64,000 nucleotides of DNA from DASRWT01 sp963748485. GTDB taxonomy: Bacteria; Methylomirabilota; Methylomirabilia; Rokubacteriales; CSP1-6. Location: NCBI GenBank assembly GCA_963748485.1, contig CAVVJF010000009.1:1240001-1304000 (forward strand). Direction: 5' to 3'. The position numbers were made by a program, and so were the translations under genes. Position 1 is the first letter of the stretch. Each line of letters starts with the position of its first letter. The notes below the pieces were generated by a model. The model was not told where the DNA came from, ran no database searches, and was given only the letters and a program-made list of their open reading frames with translations. This document shows, piece after piece, positions 47,801-55,642 of the stretch.

Positions 47801-47947
47801 AAAGGGCTCGAGGAGCCCGCCCTCGACGGGCGTGGGAGCCAGCGCATGCAAGTTCGCCAGCGCCGTCTTGGGCTCCGCGAACCCCCGCCGCCGGAGCTCG
47901 GCGAGCGCCTTTCGGTCACCGGGCGCCGCGCGGAGGAGATCAGCCAC
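44888..47947 (-). CDS. glnE: Bifunctional glutamine synthetase adenylyltransferase/adenylyl-removing enzyme
   Basis: 1019 residues with two nucleotidyltransferase domains: the N-terminal adenylyl-removing domain (GMGKLGGDELNYSSDIDLIFVYG, about residue 223) and the C-terminal adenylyl-transferase domain (GVGKLGGRELSTGSDLDLFVIFDADG), separated by a helical linker and each followed by a helical PII-responsive region. GlnE adds or removes AMP on a tyrosine of glutamine synthetase according to nitrogen status. The GTG start lies seven bases after the stop of glnB, which encodes its regulator PII, so the sensor and effector are made together. Confidence 0.95.
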   Translation of the reverse strand: MADLLRAAPGDRKALAELRRRGFAEPKTALANLHALAPTPVEGGLLEPFLARLLAELAGAPDPDMALNNLERLAAQGDRGVFLRTLVAHPGAVHLLARLGGTSQFLADTLRRYPQLLAWLLEPRTMRQWLADELEAELAQSLAPFTRREARWNALRRFKYRQLLRIGCRDILGDADLTVTTEELSRLADACLAAACRWAEEALEPLYGAPLAPDGSRTGLAVIGMGKLGGDELNYSSDIDLIFVYGDDGETAGGREGSIPNGRYFAEAAKAVVAAVESMTDEGYAFRVDLRLRPEGRSGALILSLDGYHAYFTERAELWERQALIKARACAGNAAVAARFFELTRPFVFRPGLDAGIVDEVRRMKQEIDRAQRAKGRERRNVKLGRGGIREVEFLVQALQLLYAGDDPWLRGGNSLRALFRLTERGYLAPALGRALGDALVYLRTVEHRLQILHEFQTHTLPEEPRALGLLARRMGVALPPDGARRRFLAEYRRVTDAVHAAFRDFFDARPAPRAAAPRIPTFTALKATGFVDPDRARQNLRLILEGRPLLPYPVRASQALARMLPVLLDALWQSPDPDEALNQFERFVAAAGPRTAWLELLAEAPRLLANLVRLCARGELVSQMLLAQPELLGSLADPATFTAQKTEAEFRAALAPVLGPGLSAPERKDLLRRLKQAEELRATWRMLLGVTDAERFSGELTALAEAALAVAWLMAVSAMAERHGAPRDAGGGFLDAVIVGVGKLGGRELSTGSDLDLFVIFDADGATDGPAPVEAAVFYHGAVELLQALLGDITPAGTVFPVDLRLRPGSKGSGFAASVASMTQYYREWADPWERQTLTRARLVAGNAAVGRRVRRLITDLLYGAEAAPADLKEMRLLRERMEKELGKETSGLFHVKFGRGGLVDVEFITQALQLVHGRGHPGLRRPNTLQALRAIGAAGLLSAEDAATLDQQYRFLRRVSGSLRLFGARPGDTLELAGPFVSRVARSLEYPSRKEFFEDYRRRTAWVRALWNRVVPA

Positions 47948-47954
47948 TACTCGC

Positions 47955-48293
47955 TCAAATGGCCGACTCGCCCTTCTCGCCGGTACGGATGCGAACGGCC
48001 TCGCCGATGGGCAGCACGAAGACCTTCCCGTCGCCGATCGAGCCCGTCTTGGCGGCGGCGGCGATCGCAGACACCACCTTGTCCACCATCTCGTTGGGGA
48101 CCACCACCTCGATCTTCACCTTGGGGAGGAAGTCGATGGTGTACTCGGAGCCACGGTAGAGCTCGGTGTGGCCCTTCTGCCGGCCGAAGCCGCGCACCTC
48201 GGTCACGGTCATCCCGAACACCCCGAGCTGGGTGAGGGCCTCCTTGACGTCGTCGAGCTTGAACGGCTTGATGACGGCCTCGACCTTCTTCAT
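47955..48293 (-). CDS. glnB: Nitrogen regulatory protein PII
   Basis: 112 residues, complete. MKKVEAVIKPFKLDDVKEAL, GFGRQKGHTELYRGSEYTIDFLPKV with the uridylylation target Tyr51 and the ATP-binding TGEKGESAI-like C-terminus (GDGKVFVLPIGEAVRIRTGEKG) are typical. PII senses 2-oxoglutarate and ATP/ADP and controls glutamine synthetase adenylation and other nitrogen functions. Its ATG overlaps the glgA stop (ATGA), an unusual coupling of nitrogen sensing to glycogen synthesis. glnA is not in the window. Confidence 0.95.
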   Translation of the reverse strand: MKKVEAVIKPFKLDDVKEALTQLGVFGMTVTEVRGFGRQKGHTELYRGSEYTIDFLPKVKIEVVVPNEMVDKVVSAIAAAAKTGSIGDGKVFVLPIGEAVRIRTGEKGESAI

Positions 48294-49789
48294 GGCTGGC
48301 TCCCCCGCTCGCGGCTCGCGCGCGCCTTGATGATCTTTCGATAGAGGGTCGAGTACTCTCGGGCCGAGGCGTCCCACGAGAAGTCCTCGGCCATGCCGTT
48401 GCGGACGATGGCCTTCCACCGCGCCCCATCCGCGTGGGCGGCGGCGGCCCGCCCCACCGCCCCGACGAGCGCCTCCACGGTGAAGACGTCGAAGAGGAAG
48501 CCGGTGCCCGCCCGGCGATCGGTCTCTGCCTCGCGCACGGTATCGGCGAGGCCGCCCGTGCGCCGCACCACCGGCACGGTGCCGTAGCGGAGGGCGACGA
48601 GCTGGCTCAGCCCGCAGGGCTCGTAGCGCGAGGGCATGAGGAAGCAGTCCGCCCCCGCGTAGATGCGGCGGGCGAGCTCCTCGTTGTAGCCGATGCGCAC
48701 CGCCACCTGCTTGGGATGGGCCCGCGCGGCCGCGACGAACGCCTCCTCGAGCGGCAGGTCGCCCGATCCCAGGAGCACGAGCCGGGCGCCGGTGGCGAGG
48801 ATGCCGGGCAGCGCCTCCAGGGTGAGGTCCAGCCCCTTCTGCGCGGCCAGCCGCGTCACCATGCCGATGACGGGACCGCGGCCGCGCGCCAGTCCCATCT
48901 CGTCCTCGAGCGCCTGCCGGCAGATCGCCTTGCCTTCGAGGTCGCCCGCCCCATAGCGCTTGGCGATCGCCGCGTCCGTCTCCGGGTTCCACACCTCGTA
49001 GTCGATCCCGTTCACCACGCCGTGGAGGTCCGGGCTCCGCTCCTCGAGCACGCCCTCGAGCCCGGCCCCGAAGGCGGCAGTGCGGATCTCGTGCGCGTAG
49101 GTCCGGCTCACCGTGGTGAGCAGGTCCGAGAAGACCAGCCCGCCCTTGAGGAAGTTCAAGCGCCCGTAGAACTCGATGCCGGCGGGCGTGAACAGATCCC
49201 ACCCCAGGCCCGTCATGGGCATGTCGTAGTGCCAGAAGACGCCCTGATAGGCGAGGTTGTGGATCGTGAACAGGGTCCCCACCGAGCCGAGCGTTGGGTG
49301 CTTCCGGTAGAGCGTGCGCAGATAGATCGGCACCAGCCCGGTCTGCCAGTCGTTGGCGTGGATGACCTGCGGCCGCCAGCCCTTGCTCAGCGCCGCGATC
49401 GCCTCGAGCCCGCCCCGGCAGAAAAAGGTGAAGCGCTCGCAGTTGTCCCAGTAGTCACCGTCGGCGGTGCCGTAGAGCGCCTCGCGGTCGTAATAGTGAT
49501 CGTGGGCGAGGAAGTACACGGTCACGCCGTCGGCGGTCCGGCTCTCGAGGAGGCCGCCCTCCACCACCCGGTCGCCAAGGGGCACCCCGATGCCGCCGGC
49601 GGCGAGGGTGAGCGCGCCCGCCCGCGCCTCCACGCCGCGGTACTTGGGGATCAAAACGCGCACGTCGTGGCCCAGGGCAGCGAGAGCCCGGGGAAGCGCG
49701 CCCACGACATCGGCGAGGCCGCCTGTCTTCGCGTAGGGCGTGGCCTCCGAGGCCATCAGGAGGATGCGCAATCTCTCCCGGGTGGGCAT
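48290..49789 (-). CDS. glgA: Glycogen synthase
   Basis: 499 residues, GT5 family. The ADP-glucose-binding ILLMASEATPYAKTGGLADVVGALP (KTGGL), HANDWQTGLVP, TIHNLAYQGVF and C-terminal MPSRYEPCGLSQLVALRYGTVPVVRRTGGLADTV (catalytic E and the nucleotide-binding GGLADTV) are all seen. It elongates alpha-1,4-glucan from ADP-glucose. It precedes glnB with a four-base overlap and follows the Na/Pi cotransporter gene by 10 bases. No other glycogen gene is in the window. Confidence 0.95.
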   Translation of the reverse strand: MPTRERLRILLMASEATPYAKTGGLADVVGALPRALAALGHDVRVLIPKYRGVEARAGALTLAAGGIGVPLGDRVVEGGLLESRTADGVTVYFLAHDHYYDREALYGTADGDYWDNCERFTFFCRGGLEAIAALSKGWRPQVIHANDWQTGLVPIYLRTLYRKHPTLGSVGTLFTIHNLAYQGVFWHYDMPMTGLGWDLFTPAGIEFYGRLNFLKGGLVFSDLLTTVSRTYAHEIRTAAFGAGLEGVLEERSPDLHGVVNGIDYEVWNPETDAAIAKRYGAGDLEGKAICRQALEDEMGLARGRGPVIGMVTRLAAQKGLDLTLEALPGILATGARLVLLGSGDLPLEEAFVAAARAHPKQVAVRIGYNEELARRIYAGADCFLMPSRYEPCGLSQLVALRYGTVPVVRRTGGLADTVREAETDRRAGTGFLFDVFTVEALVGAVGRAAAAHADGARWKAIVRNGMAEDFSWDASAREYSTLYRKIIKARASRERGSQP

Positions 49790-49799
49790 GGGCGTGCTT

Positions 49800-51404
49800 T
49801 CAGACCTCCTCGAGGATGGGGAAGACGAGAGCGGTCACGTGCGAGGAGATCCGCTTGAGGTTGGTCAGCACGTCGAGATGGATCTCGGAGGTCTCCAGCG
49901 ACTCGGCGAGCCCGCGGCGGAGCCGGCTGAGATGGGACTCGCGCAGCTCCCGCTCCTTCTGGCGGATGACCGGGCGCAGGTCCAGCACCTCCTGGGCGAG
50001 GCCGCGGTCGGCGGCGGCGAAGGCGGCGATGGCCCGCTCGAGGTTCTTGGACACCATGCCGTGGAACTCGGTGAGCTCGGCGTCGCCCTCCTCCGAGAAG
50101 CGGCGGGCCTGATACATCTTCTTGCGCGCCAGCTCCATCAGGTTCTTGTCCACGATGTCGCCGATGTTCTCGAGGTTGCCGATGAAGGAGATGAGAGCGA
50201 TCTCGCGCCCCGCCATGTCGGGGCTCATCGCCTCCCGGCCGAGGCGGGCGAGGAAGAGCTTGATCTCGCGCTCGAGGTAGTCGAGCTGATCGTCGCGCCG
50301 CTCGACCTCCTCGAGAAGCTCCTGCTGGTCGCGCCGGAGCACCACGAGCGCGTCGCGCAGCATGCTCTGCGCCACGTCGCCCATGCGAAGGGCCTCGCGG
50401 GTGGCCTGGCCCAGGGCGAGGGACGGCTGGTCCAGATAGCGGTCGTCGAGGTAGCGCGTCTTGAAGGGGTTGTCGCCCCGCTCCTGCTCGGGCACGAGGG
50501 CGTGGATGGCGCGGGCGGCCAGCGGCGCGAACGGAAGGAAGAGCGCGCTGATGGCCACGTTGAACAGGGTGTGGGCGTTGGCGATCTGCCGGGCGGGCTC
50601 GCCGGCCGTCTGGGCCACGAAGCCGGTGAGCGGCTGGATGAAGGGGAAGACCAGCGCCACCCCCAGCACCTTGAAGGCGATGTGGGCCACCGCGACCCGG
50701 CGCGCGTCGGACGTGGAGCGCATGCTCGCGGCCAGTGCGATGGCGCACGTCCCCACGTTGGCGCCCAGCACCACCGGGATGGCGCCCTCGAGGGGCAGCA
50801 GGCCCTGGTGGGCGAGCGACAGGAGCACGCCGATCGTGGCCGCGGAGGAGGCCATGCCCGCGCTCAGCAGCGCGCCCACGAGGGCGCCCATGCCGGGATT
50901 GGACGCGAACGCCACCAGCACCTGGCGCGCGAGCGGGTGCTCGGCGAGGGGGGCGATGCCGTCCGTCATGAGCCGCATCCCGAGGAAGAGGAAGCCGAAG
51001 CCGAGCACGGCCAGCCCGATGCTCTTGACGAGGCCGCGCCGGCCGAAGAAGGTGAGCGCGAATCCCGCCGCGAGTAGGAGGAAGGCGAGCTCGCGGAGAT
51101 TGAAGGCGAGGAGCTGGACAGTGAGGGTGGTGCCGATGTCCGCCCCGAGGATCACACCCAGGGACTGGCGGAAGGTCATGAGCCCGGCGGAGACGAAGCC
51201 GATCAGCATGAGCGTCGTCGCCGAGGAGGACTGGATGAGGGCGGTCACCAGCGCACCCGCGCCCACCGCCGAGAGCCGGTTCCGGGTCATGCTCGTGAGG
51301 AGGTGACGGAGGTGGCCGCCGGCGGCGCGCTGCAGCCCTTCGCCCGACAGCTGCATCCCGTAGAGCAGCACGGCCAGACCCCCCAGCAGCGAGAGCAGGC
51401 TCAC
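49800..51404 (-). CDS. Na/Pi cotransporter family protein with PhoU-like C-terminal domain
   Basis: 534 residues. Two inverted transport repeats: the first has QSSSAT (LVTALIQSSSATTLMLIGFV) as in NptA/type II Na-phosphate carriers, while the second reads GMASSAATIGVLLSLA, an altered version of the same motif. About eight helices are followed by a cytoplasmic PhoU-like helical domain (residues about 345-530: ISFIGNLENIGDIVDKNLMELA, ERAIAAFAAADRGLAQEVLDL). It probably moves phosphate coupled to sodium, with the PhoU domain regulating. GTG start, 10 bases after the upstream phosphatase stop. Confidence 0.88.
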   Translation of the reverse strand: MSLLSLLGGLAVLLYGMQLSGEGLQRAAGGHLRHLLTSMTRNRLSAVGAGALVTALIQSSSATTLMLIGFVSAGLMTFRQSLGVILGADIGTTLTVQLLAFNLRELAFLLLAAGFALTFFGRRGLVKSIGLAVLGFGFLFLGMRLMTDGIAPLAEHPLARQVLVAFASNPGMGALVGALLSAGMASSAATIGVLLSLAHQGLLPLEGAIPVVLGANVGTCAIALAASMRSTSDARRVAVAHIAFKVLGVALVFPFIQPLTGFVAQTAGEPARQIANAHTLFNVAISALFLPFAPLAARAIHALVPEQERGDNPFKTRYLDDRYLDQPSLALGQATREALRMGDVAQSMLRDALVVLRRDQQELLEEVERRDDQLDYLEREIKLFLARLGREAMSPDMAGREIALISFIGNLENIGDIVDKNLMELARKKMYQARRFSEEGDAELTEFHGMVSKNLERAIAAFAAADRGLAQEVLDLRPVIRQKERELRESHLSRLRRGLAESLETSEIHLDVLTNLKRISSHVTALVFPILEEV

Positions 51405-51414
51405 CGGCTCGGCC

Positions 51415-52053
51415 TCATGGCGACAGGGACGGGAAGCCGCCCGGGGGCACCGTCACTCCAGCCAGGTGCGCGGTGTCGTTCACGGTGAGGACGCGCGGCG
51501 GGGCCACTTCGGTGAGCGAGCAGTTCGACAGGGTGAGGCGCCACAGGGACGATAGCGGCAGGGCCAGGCAGTGCGCGAGGTACGCGCCGATCACGCCGCC
51601 GTGACAGACGACGAGCACGTCGTCGCCGTTGGGATGTGCACGCTCGATCGCCGCCAGCGCGCGCAGCACCCGCGCCTGGACCTCCCGGAGCGGCTCGCTG
51701 CCCGGCGGCATGCCCCCCACCGGATCCCGCACCCAGCAGGCGTAGGGATCGCCCGGCCGGGCGCGGACCTCCTCCACCGTGCAGCCTTCCCACTCCCCGA
51801 GCGAGAGCTCACGGAGATCCTCCACCGCGTGGAGCGGCGCCTTCGCCGCCGCCGCCGCAAGCTCGGCGGTGTCGCGCGCCCGCTGGAGCGGGCTCGTGTA
51901 GACGGCGGCGATGGGGCGGCGCGCCACCGCCGCGGCCAGGGCCTCCGCCTGGAGCCGGCCCAACTCGGACAGGGGCACGTCCTGGACCCCCTGGAACCGC
52001 CGCACGGCATTGGAGACCGACTGGCCGTGCCGCGCGAGGAGCATGCGCCTCAT
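51415..52053 (-). CDS. Histidine phosphatase family protein (phosphoglycerate mutase-like)
   Basis: 212 residues. The phospho-histidine motif LLARHGQSVSN, the arginine-bearing TSPLQRARDTAEL, the acid-base LSLGEWEG (Glu) and the second histidine in VVCHGGVIGAYL form the complete histidine-phosphatase active site. No mutase-specific helical insertion is seen, so a small-substrate phosphatase (for example alpha-ribazole or sugar phosphate type) is more likely than a glycolytic mutase. Its ATG overlaps the gltX stop (ATGA). Confidence 0.85.
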   Translation of the reverse strand: MRRMLLARHGQSVSNAVRRFQGVQDVPLSELGRLQAEALAAAVARRPIAAVYTSPLQRARDTAELAAAAAKAPLHAVEDLRELSLGEWEGCTVEEVRARPGDPYACWVRDPVGGMPPGSEPLREVQARVLRALAAIERAHPNGDDVLVVCHGGVIGAYLAHCLALPLSSLWRLTLSNCSLTEVAPPRVLTVNDTAHLAGVTVPPGGFPSLSP

Positions 52054-53480
52054 CGCTTGCCCTCCGCGGCGGTCTGGGCCGCGCGAAGACGCGCCAGCGT
52101 CTCCTCCTTGCCGAGGATGCCGATGATCTCGAAGATGGGCGGGCTCGCCGCCCGGCCGGTGAGGGCGAGGCGCGTGAGCTGAGCGAGATCGACGAGCTTG
52201 AGCCCGAGCTCGGCGGCCAGCCCGCGGTAGAACGCCTCGAGCGTGGGCGCGTCCATGGCCTGCTCGGGGCTCAACCGCTTGACGAGCAGCGCGTAGCGCT
52301 CGGGCGCCTCTGGCGTCCAGAACTTCGCGGTAGCCGCCTTGTCGTACTCGGCGGGCGCGCGGAAGTAGAAGGTCGCGGCCGCCGCCATCTCCACCAGCGT
52401 CTTCGCGCGCTCCTGCAGCGTCGCCACCACCCGCGCGAGCCAGGCCCGATCCGCCGGCACCGGCAGCCCGGCGCGCTCGAGGAAGGGCGGCAGCCGCTCG
52501 GCGAGCGCGGCAGCCGGGAGCGTCTTGATCCAGTGCTGGCTCAGCCACTCGAGCTTGGTGCGATCGAACACGGCGGCGGCAAGGCCCACGTGGGCGAGAT
52601 CGAAGTGCGCCGCGACGTCCTCACGCGAGAAGACCTCCTGGTCGCCGTGCGACCAGCCCAGCCGGGCGAGGTAGTTGAAGAGGGCCTCGGCCACGATGCC
52701 CGCCTCGCGGAAGGCCTGCACGCTGGTCGCCCCGTGCCGCTTGGACAGCCGGTTCTTGTCGGGCCCGAGGATCAGGGGGATGTGCGCGAACGCCGGTGTC
52801 GGGTAGCCGAGGGCGTGGTAGCACTGCACCTGCTTCGGCGTGTTCGAGAGGTGGTCGTCGCCGCGGATCACGTGGGTGATCTTCATGGTGACGTCGTCCA
52901 CCACCACGCAGAAGTTGTAGGTGGGCGTGCCGTCGGTACGCACGAGGATCCAGTCGTCGAGCTGGCTGTGCTCGAAGACCACCGACCCATGCAGAACGTC
53001 CTCGACGACGGTCTGGCCCTCGGGCGGCACGCGGAGCCGGAGCGCGTGCGGTTCGCTCGCGGGCACGTCAGCGTCGCGGCAGGTGCCGGGGTAGCGAAAC
53101 GTCTCGCCGCGGCCTTGCGCCGTCTTCCGCAGGGCGTCCAGCTCGGCGGGCGTGCAGCGGCAGCGATAGGCCCGCCCCTCGGCGAGCAGCCGGTCCGCAT
53201 GGGCCCGGTAGATCTCGAACCGCTCGGTCTGCCGGTAGCCGGGGGTGGGTAGCCCCTCGTCCCAGTCGAGCCCCAGCCATCTCAGCGCGTCGAGGACGGA
53301 GGCGAGGTACTCTTCGGTGGACCGCTCGAGGTCGGTATCCTCGATGCGAAGAATGAACACCCCGCGATAGCGCCGCGCGAAGGCCCAGTTGAACAGCGCC
53401 GTCCGTGCGCCGCCGACATGGAGATGCCCCGTCGGGCTGGGCGCAAATCGGACGCGGACGGGCTCGGACACGTCAACCAT
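52050..53480 (-). CDS. gltX: Glutamate--tRNA ligase
   Basis: 476 residues. Class I signature APSPTGHLHVGGARTALFNW (HIGH equivalent), ILRIEDTDLERS, a discriminator between Glu and Gln at the GDDHLSNTPKQ region, and KMSKS equivalent KNRLSKRHG. Zinc-binding cysteines are in YRCRCTPAEL and PGTCRDADV. Normal length with a C-terminal helical anticodon-binding domain. ATG start; it follows the SDR gene by 54 bases. Confidence 0.96.
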   Translation of the reverse strand: MVDVSEPVRVRFAPSPTGHLHVGGARTALFNWAFARRYRGVFILRIEDTDLERSTEEYLASVLDALRWLGLDWDEGLPTPGYRQTERFEIYRAHADRLLAEGRAYRCRCTPAELDALRKTAQGRGETFRYPGTCRDADVPASEPHALRLRVPPEGQTVVEDVLHGSVVFEHSQLDDWILVRTDGTPTYNFCVVVDDVTMKITHVIRGDDHLSNTPKQVQCYHALGYPTPAFAHIPLILGPDKNRLSKRHGATSVQAFREAGIVAEALFNYLARLGWSHGDQEVFSREDVAAHFDLAHVGLAAAVFDRTKLEWLSQHWIKTLPAAALAERLPPFLERAGLPVPADRAWLARVVATLQERAKTLVEMAAAATFYFRAPAEYDKAATAKFWTPEAPERYALLVKRLSPEQAMDAPTLEAFYRGLAAELGLKLVDLAQLTRLALTGRAASPPIFEIIGILGKEETLARLRAAQTAAEGKR

Positions 53481-53534
53481 TGTACTGCGGCGGCTGATCG
53501 AGACCGCATCGGCGTCGTGGCGGGCCTTTCGCGA

Positions 53535-54272
53535 CTAGAACGGGAGGCGACGCATGAGCGGCCGGGGCAGGGCGCGGATGACGAGCATGATCAGCCTCCA
53601 GATCGGGGGCGCGTAGACGACGGGGCGGCCCGCGTCCATGGCGCGTAGCGCCTGGGCGGCGACTGCGTCGGGCTCGCCGGCGAAGGGCGGCACGGGGAGC
53701 CCGGCCGTCATCTCGGTGCGGACGAAGCCGGGCTTGACGCAGACCACCCGGACGTCGCGATCGGCGTAGGCCAGGCCCAGGCCGTCCAGGAAGGCGCTGA
53801 GGCCGGCCTTGGAGGCGCCGTAGAGGTAGTTCGTCTTGCGCGCGCGCTCCCCCGCCACCGAGGAGAAGGCGCAGATCACGCCGCCGCCGCGCTCGGCCAG
53901 GCGCGCGGCCGCCTGCTGGCACAGGAGCGCGGTGCCGGTGAAGTTGGCGCCGAAGAGCCGCTCGAGGCGGACGGCATCCTCGGCGAGGTCGGGCTGCGCG
54001 CCGAAGAGCCCGCCGGTGACCACGAGTGTGTCGAAGCCGCCGAGCGCCGCATCGGCGGCGTCCAGGGCGCCGGTAAAGCCGGCGGGCTCGCCGAGGTCGA
54101 GCGCGGCCGTGCGTACCGGCGCCCGCGCGCCGCGCGCCTCGAGGTCGCGGGCGGCGACGGTCAGCGCCGTCGTGTCCCGCCCGAGCAGGCAGAGCGCGTC
54201 GGCGCGCTCGGCCATCCGCCGGGCCAGCGCCTTGCCGATGCCGCGCGTAGCGCCCACGAAGGCGGCTCTCAG
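53535..54272 (-). CDS. Short-chain dehydrogenase similar to DprE2; apparent CTG start
   Basis: 245 residues with a Rossmann fold: LRAAFVGATRGIGKALA (nucleotide loop), DTLVVTGGLFG, the catalytic Ser-Tyr-Lys set in FSSVAG and YLYGASKAG, and a hydrophobic C-terminal segment (IWRLIMLVIRALPRPLMRRLPF). In the decaprenylphosphoryl-arabinose pathway DprE2 reduces the 2-keto-ribose intermediate to arabinose; its companion gene upstream encodes a DprE1-like oxidase. The first beta strand is retained only if translation starts at CTG (54272), which overlaps the upstream stop (CTGA); the next start, a GTG at 54257, would remove it. Assignment rests on order and fold. Confidence 0.78.
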   Translation of the reverse strand: MRAAFVGATRGIGKALARRMAERADALCLLGRDTTALTVAARDLEARGARAPVRTAALDLGEPAGFTGALDAADAALGGFDTLVVTGGLFGAQPDLAEDAVRLERLFGANFTGTALLCQQAAARLAERGGGVICAFSSVAGERARKTNYLYGASKAGLSAFLDGLGLAYADRDVRVVCVKPGFVRTEMTAGLPVPPFAGEPDAVAAQALRAMDAGRPVVYAPPIWRLIMLVIRALPRPLMRRLPF

Positions 54273-55642
54273 GACGGGTCTCCGAAGAGGCGGACGGATT
54301 GGGCGGAGCGGAAGCGGTGGGCGGGATCCCAATGATCGCGGACGGCGCGCCACGCGGCGAGCCGCGGCATCATGCGGGCGAAATCCTCCGCGCGGGTCAC
54401 CGCGTCCTTGCCGAGGTACACGCGCCCGCCGGCCGCGATCACCACCGCGTTCAGCTCGTGTACGAGCGCCACGGTGGCGGGGCCACGGTAGGGCAGGTCC
54501 AGGCCGAGGGTCACGCCCTCCATGGGAAAGGACAGCGGCGCGGGCCCGGCCGGGCCGCAATCCTTGATCACGGCCAGGAAGGACGCGGCGCCGGCGCGTG
54601 CGACGCGCCCGAGCAGCTCGCGGATGGCGGGAAGGCTCGCGCCGCGCGGCACCACGCACTGGTACTGGAGGAAGCCGCGGCGACCGTAGAGACGGTTCCA
54701 GTCGGCGAGCGCGTCGAGCGGATAGAAGAACGACTCGTAGGAGACCAGGCTTCGATGCGGGCCCGCCGCGCTCCGGCCCCGGCGGCCCGCCTTCCGCCAG
54801 TAGTAGAGCCCGTTGAAGGCCCGCATGGCGGGAGGGCTCAGCAACCATTCAGGCGCGTCCAGCGGCACGCGGAAGGCGCGCCGGACGCGCGGATCGCCGG
54901 CCGGCGCCTCCGCGCGGGTGGCATGGCGGCCGCGCATGAGGACGCCGCGGCCGAGCGCCGCGCCGCTCGCCAGGCAGTCGATCCAGCCCACGGTGTAGGG
55001 CCACGCCTGGCGGGAGGCGTCGAGCGCCGCCACCATGCGATCGAGGTCGGGCACCGCCTCCGTCTCCATCACGATGCGTCCGGTCTCCACCGGGCGCAGG
55101 CGGAGCGTCACCTCGGTGATGAGCCCGGTGAGGCCCATGCCGCCCACGGTCGCGTGAAACAGCTCGCGGTCGAGTTCGGGACCACAGCCGATCTCCTTGC
55201 CGTCCGCGGTCAGGAGCGCCAGGCGCTCCACGAAGGCACCGAAGGAGCCGTCGCGGTGGTGGTTCTTGCCGTGCACGTCGCAGGCCACGCAGCCGCCGAG
55301 CGTCACGAACTTGGTGCCGGGCGTCACGGGGGGAAACCAGCCGCGCGGCAGGAAGATGCGGAGCACCTCGGCGAGGGACAGCCCGGCCTCGGCCGTGAGC
55401 CGGCCCGAGACGGGGTCCCAGTCGAGGATGCGGTCGGCGCGGGGGGTTTCCAGCACGAGGGTGTCCTCGCGCGACGGCACCGCGGCGTCCCCGTAGGCGC
55501 GCCCCAGTCCGCGCGGCAGCACGGCGTCCTCTCCCGGCGGCAGGAGCAGGCGTTCGGGCTGCGCCACGCGACCGGGCCGGACGGGGAAGCGTCCCCAACC
55601 GGCGACGGGCTCACGCGCCGTGGGGAGGCTCAATGCCCCCAT
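54269..55642 (-). CDS. FAD-linked oxidase similar to DprE1 (decaprenylphosphoryl-ribose 2'-oxidase)
   Basis: 457 residues. An N-terminal FAD-binding PCMH domain (VLPRGLGRAYGDAA, TLGGCVACDVHGKNHHRDGSFG, GGMGLTGLI) and an ALO-type C-terminal domain ending in RFRSAQSVRLFGD. This matches DprE1, which oxidises the 2'-hydroxyl of decaprenylphosphoryl-ribose. The order UbiA-oxidase-reductase mirrors the actinobacterial cluster. The start is ATG at 55642, overlapping the UbiA stop by 13 bases; a TTG at 55633 overlapping the stop is an alternative. Downstream the reductase is overlapped by four bases. Confidence 0.83.
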   Translation of the reverse strand: MGALSLPTAREPVAGWGRFPVRPGRVAQPERLLLPPGEDAVLPRGLGRAYGDAAVPSREDTLVLETPRADRILDWDPVSGRLTAEAGLSLAEVLRIFLPRGWFPPVTPGTKFVTLGGCVACDVHGKNHHRDGSFGAFVERLALLTADGKEIGCGPELDRELFHATVGGMGLTGLITEVTLRLRPVETGRIVMETEAVPDLDRMVAALDASRQAWPYTVGWIDCLASGAALGRGVLMRGRHATRAEAPAGDPRVRRAFRVPLDAPEWLLSPPAMRAFNGLYYWRKAGRRGRSAAGPHRSLVSYESFFYPLDALADWNRLYGRRGFLQYQCVVPRGASLPAIRELLGRVARAGAASFLAVIKDCGPAGPAPLSFPMEGVTLGLDLPYRGPATVALVHELNAVVIAAGGRVYLGKDAVTRAEDFARMMPRLAAWRAVRDHWDPAHRFRSAQSVRLFGDPS

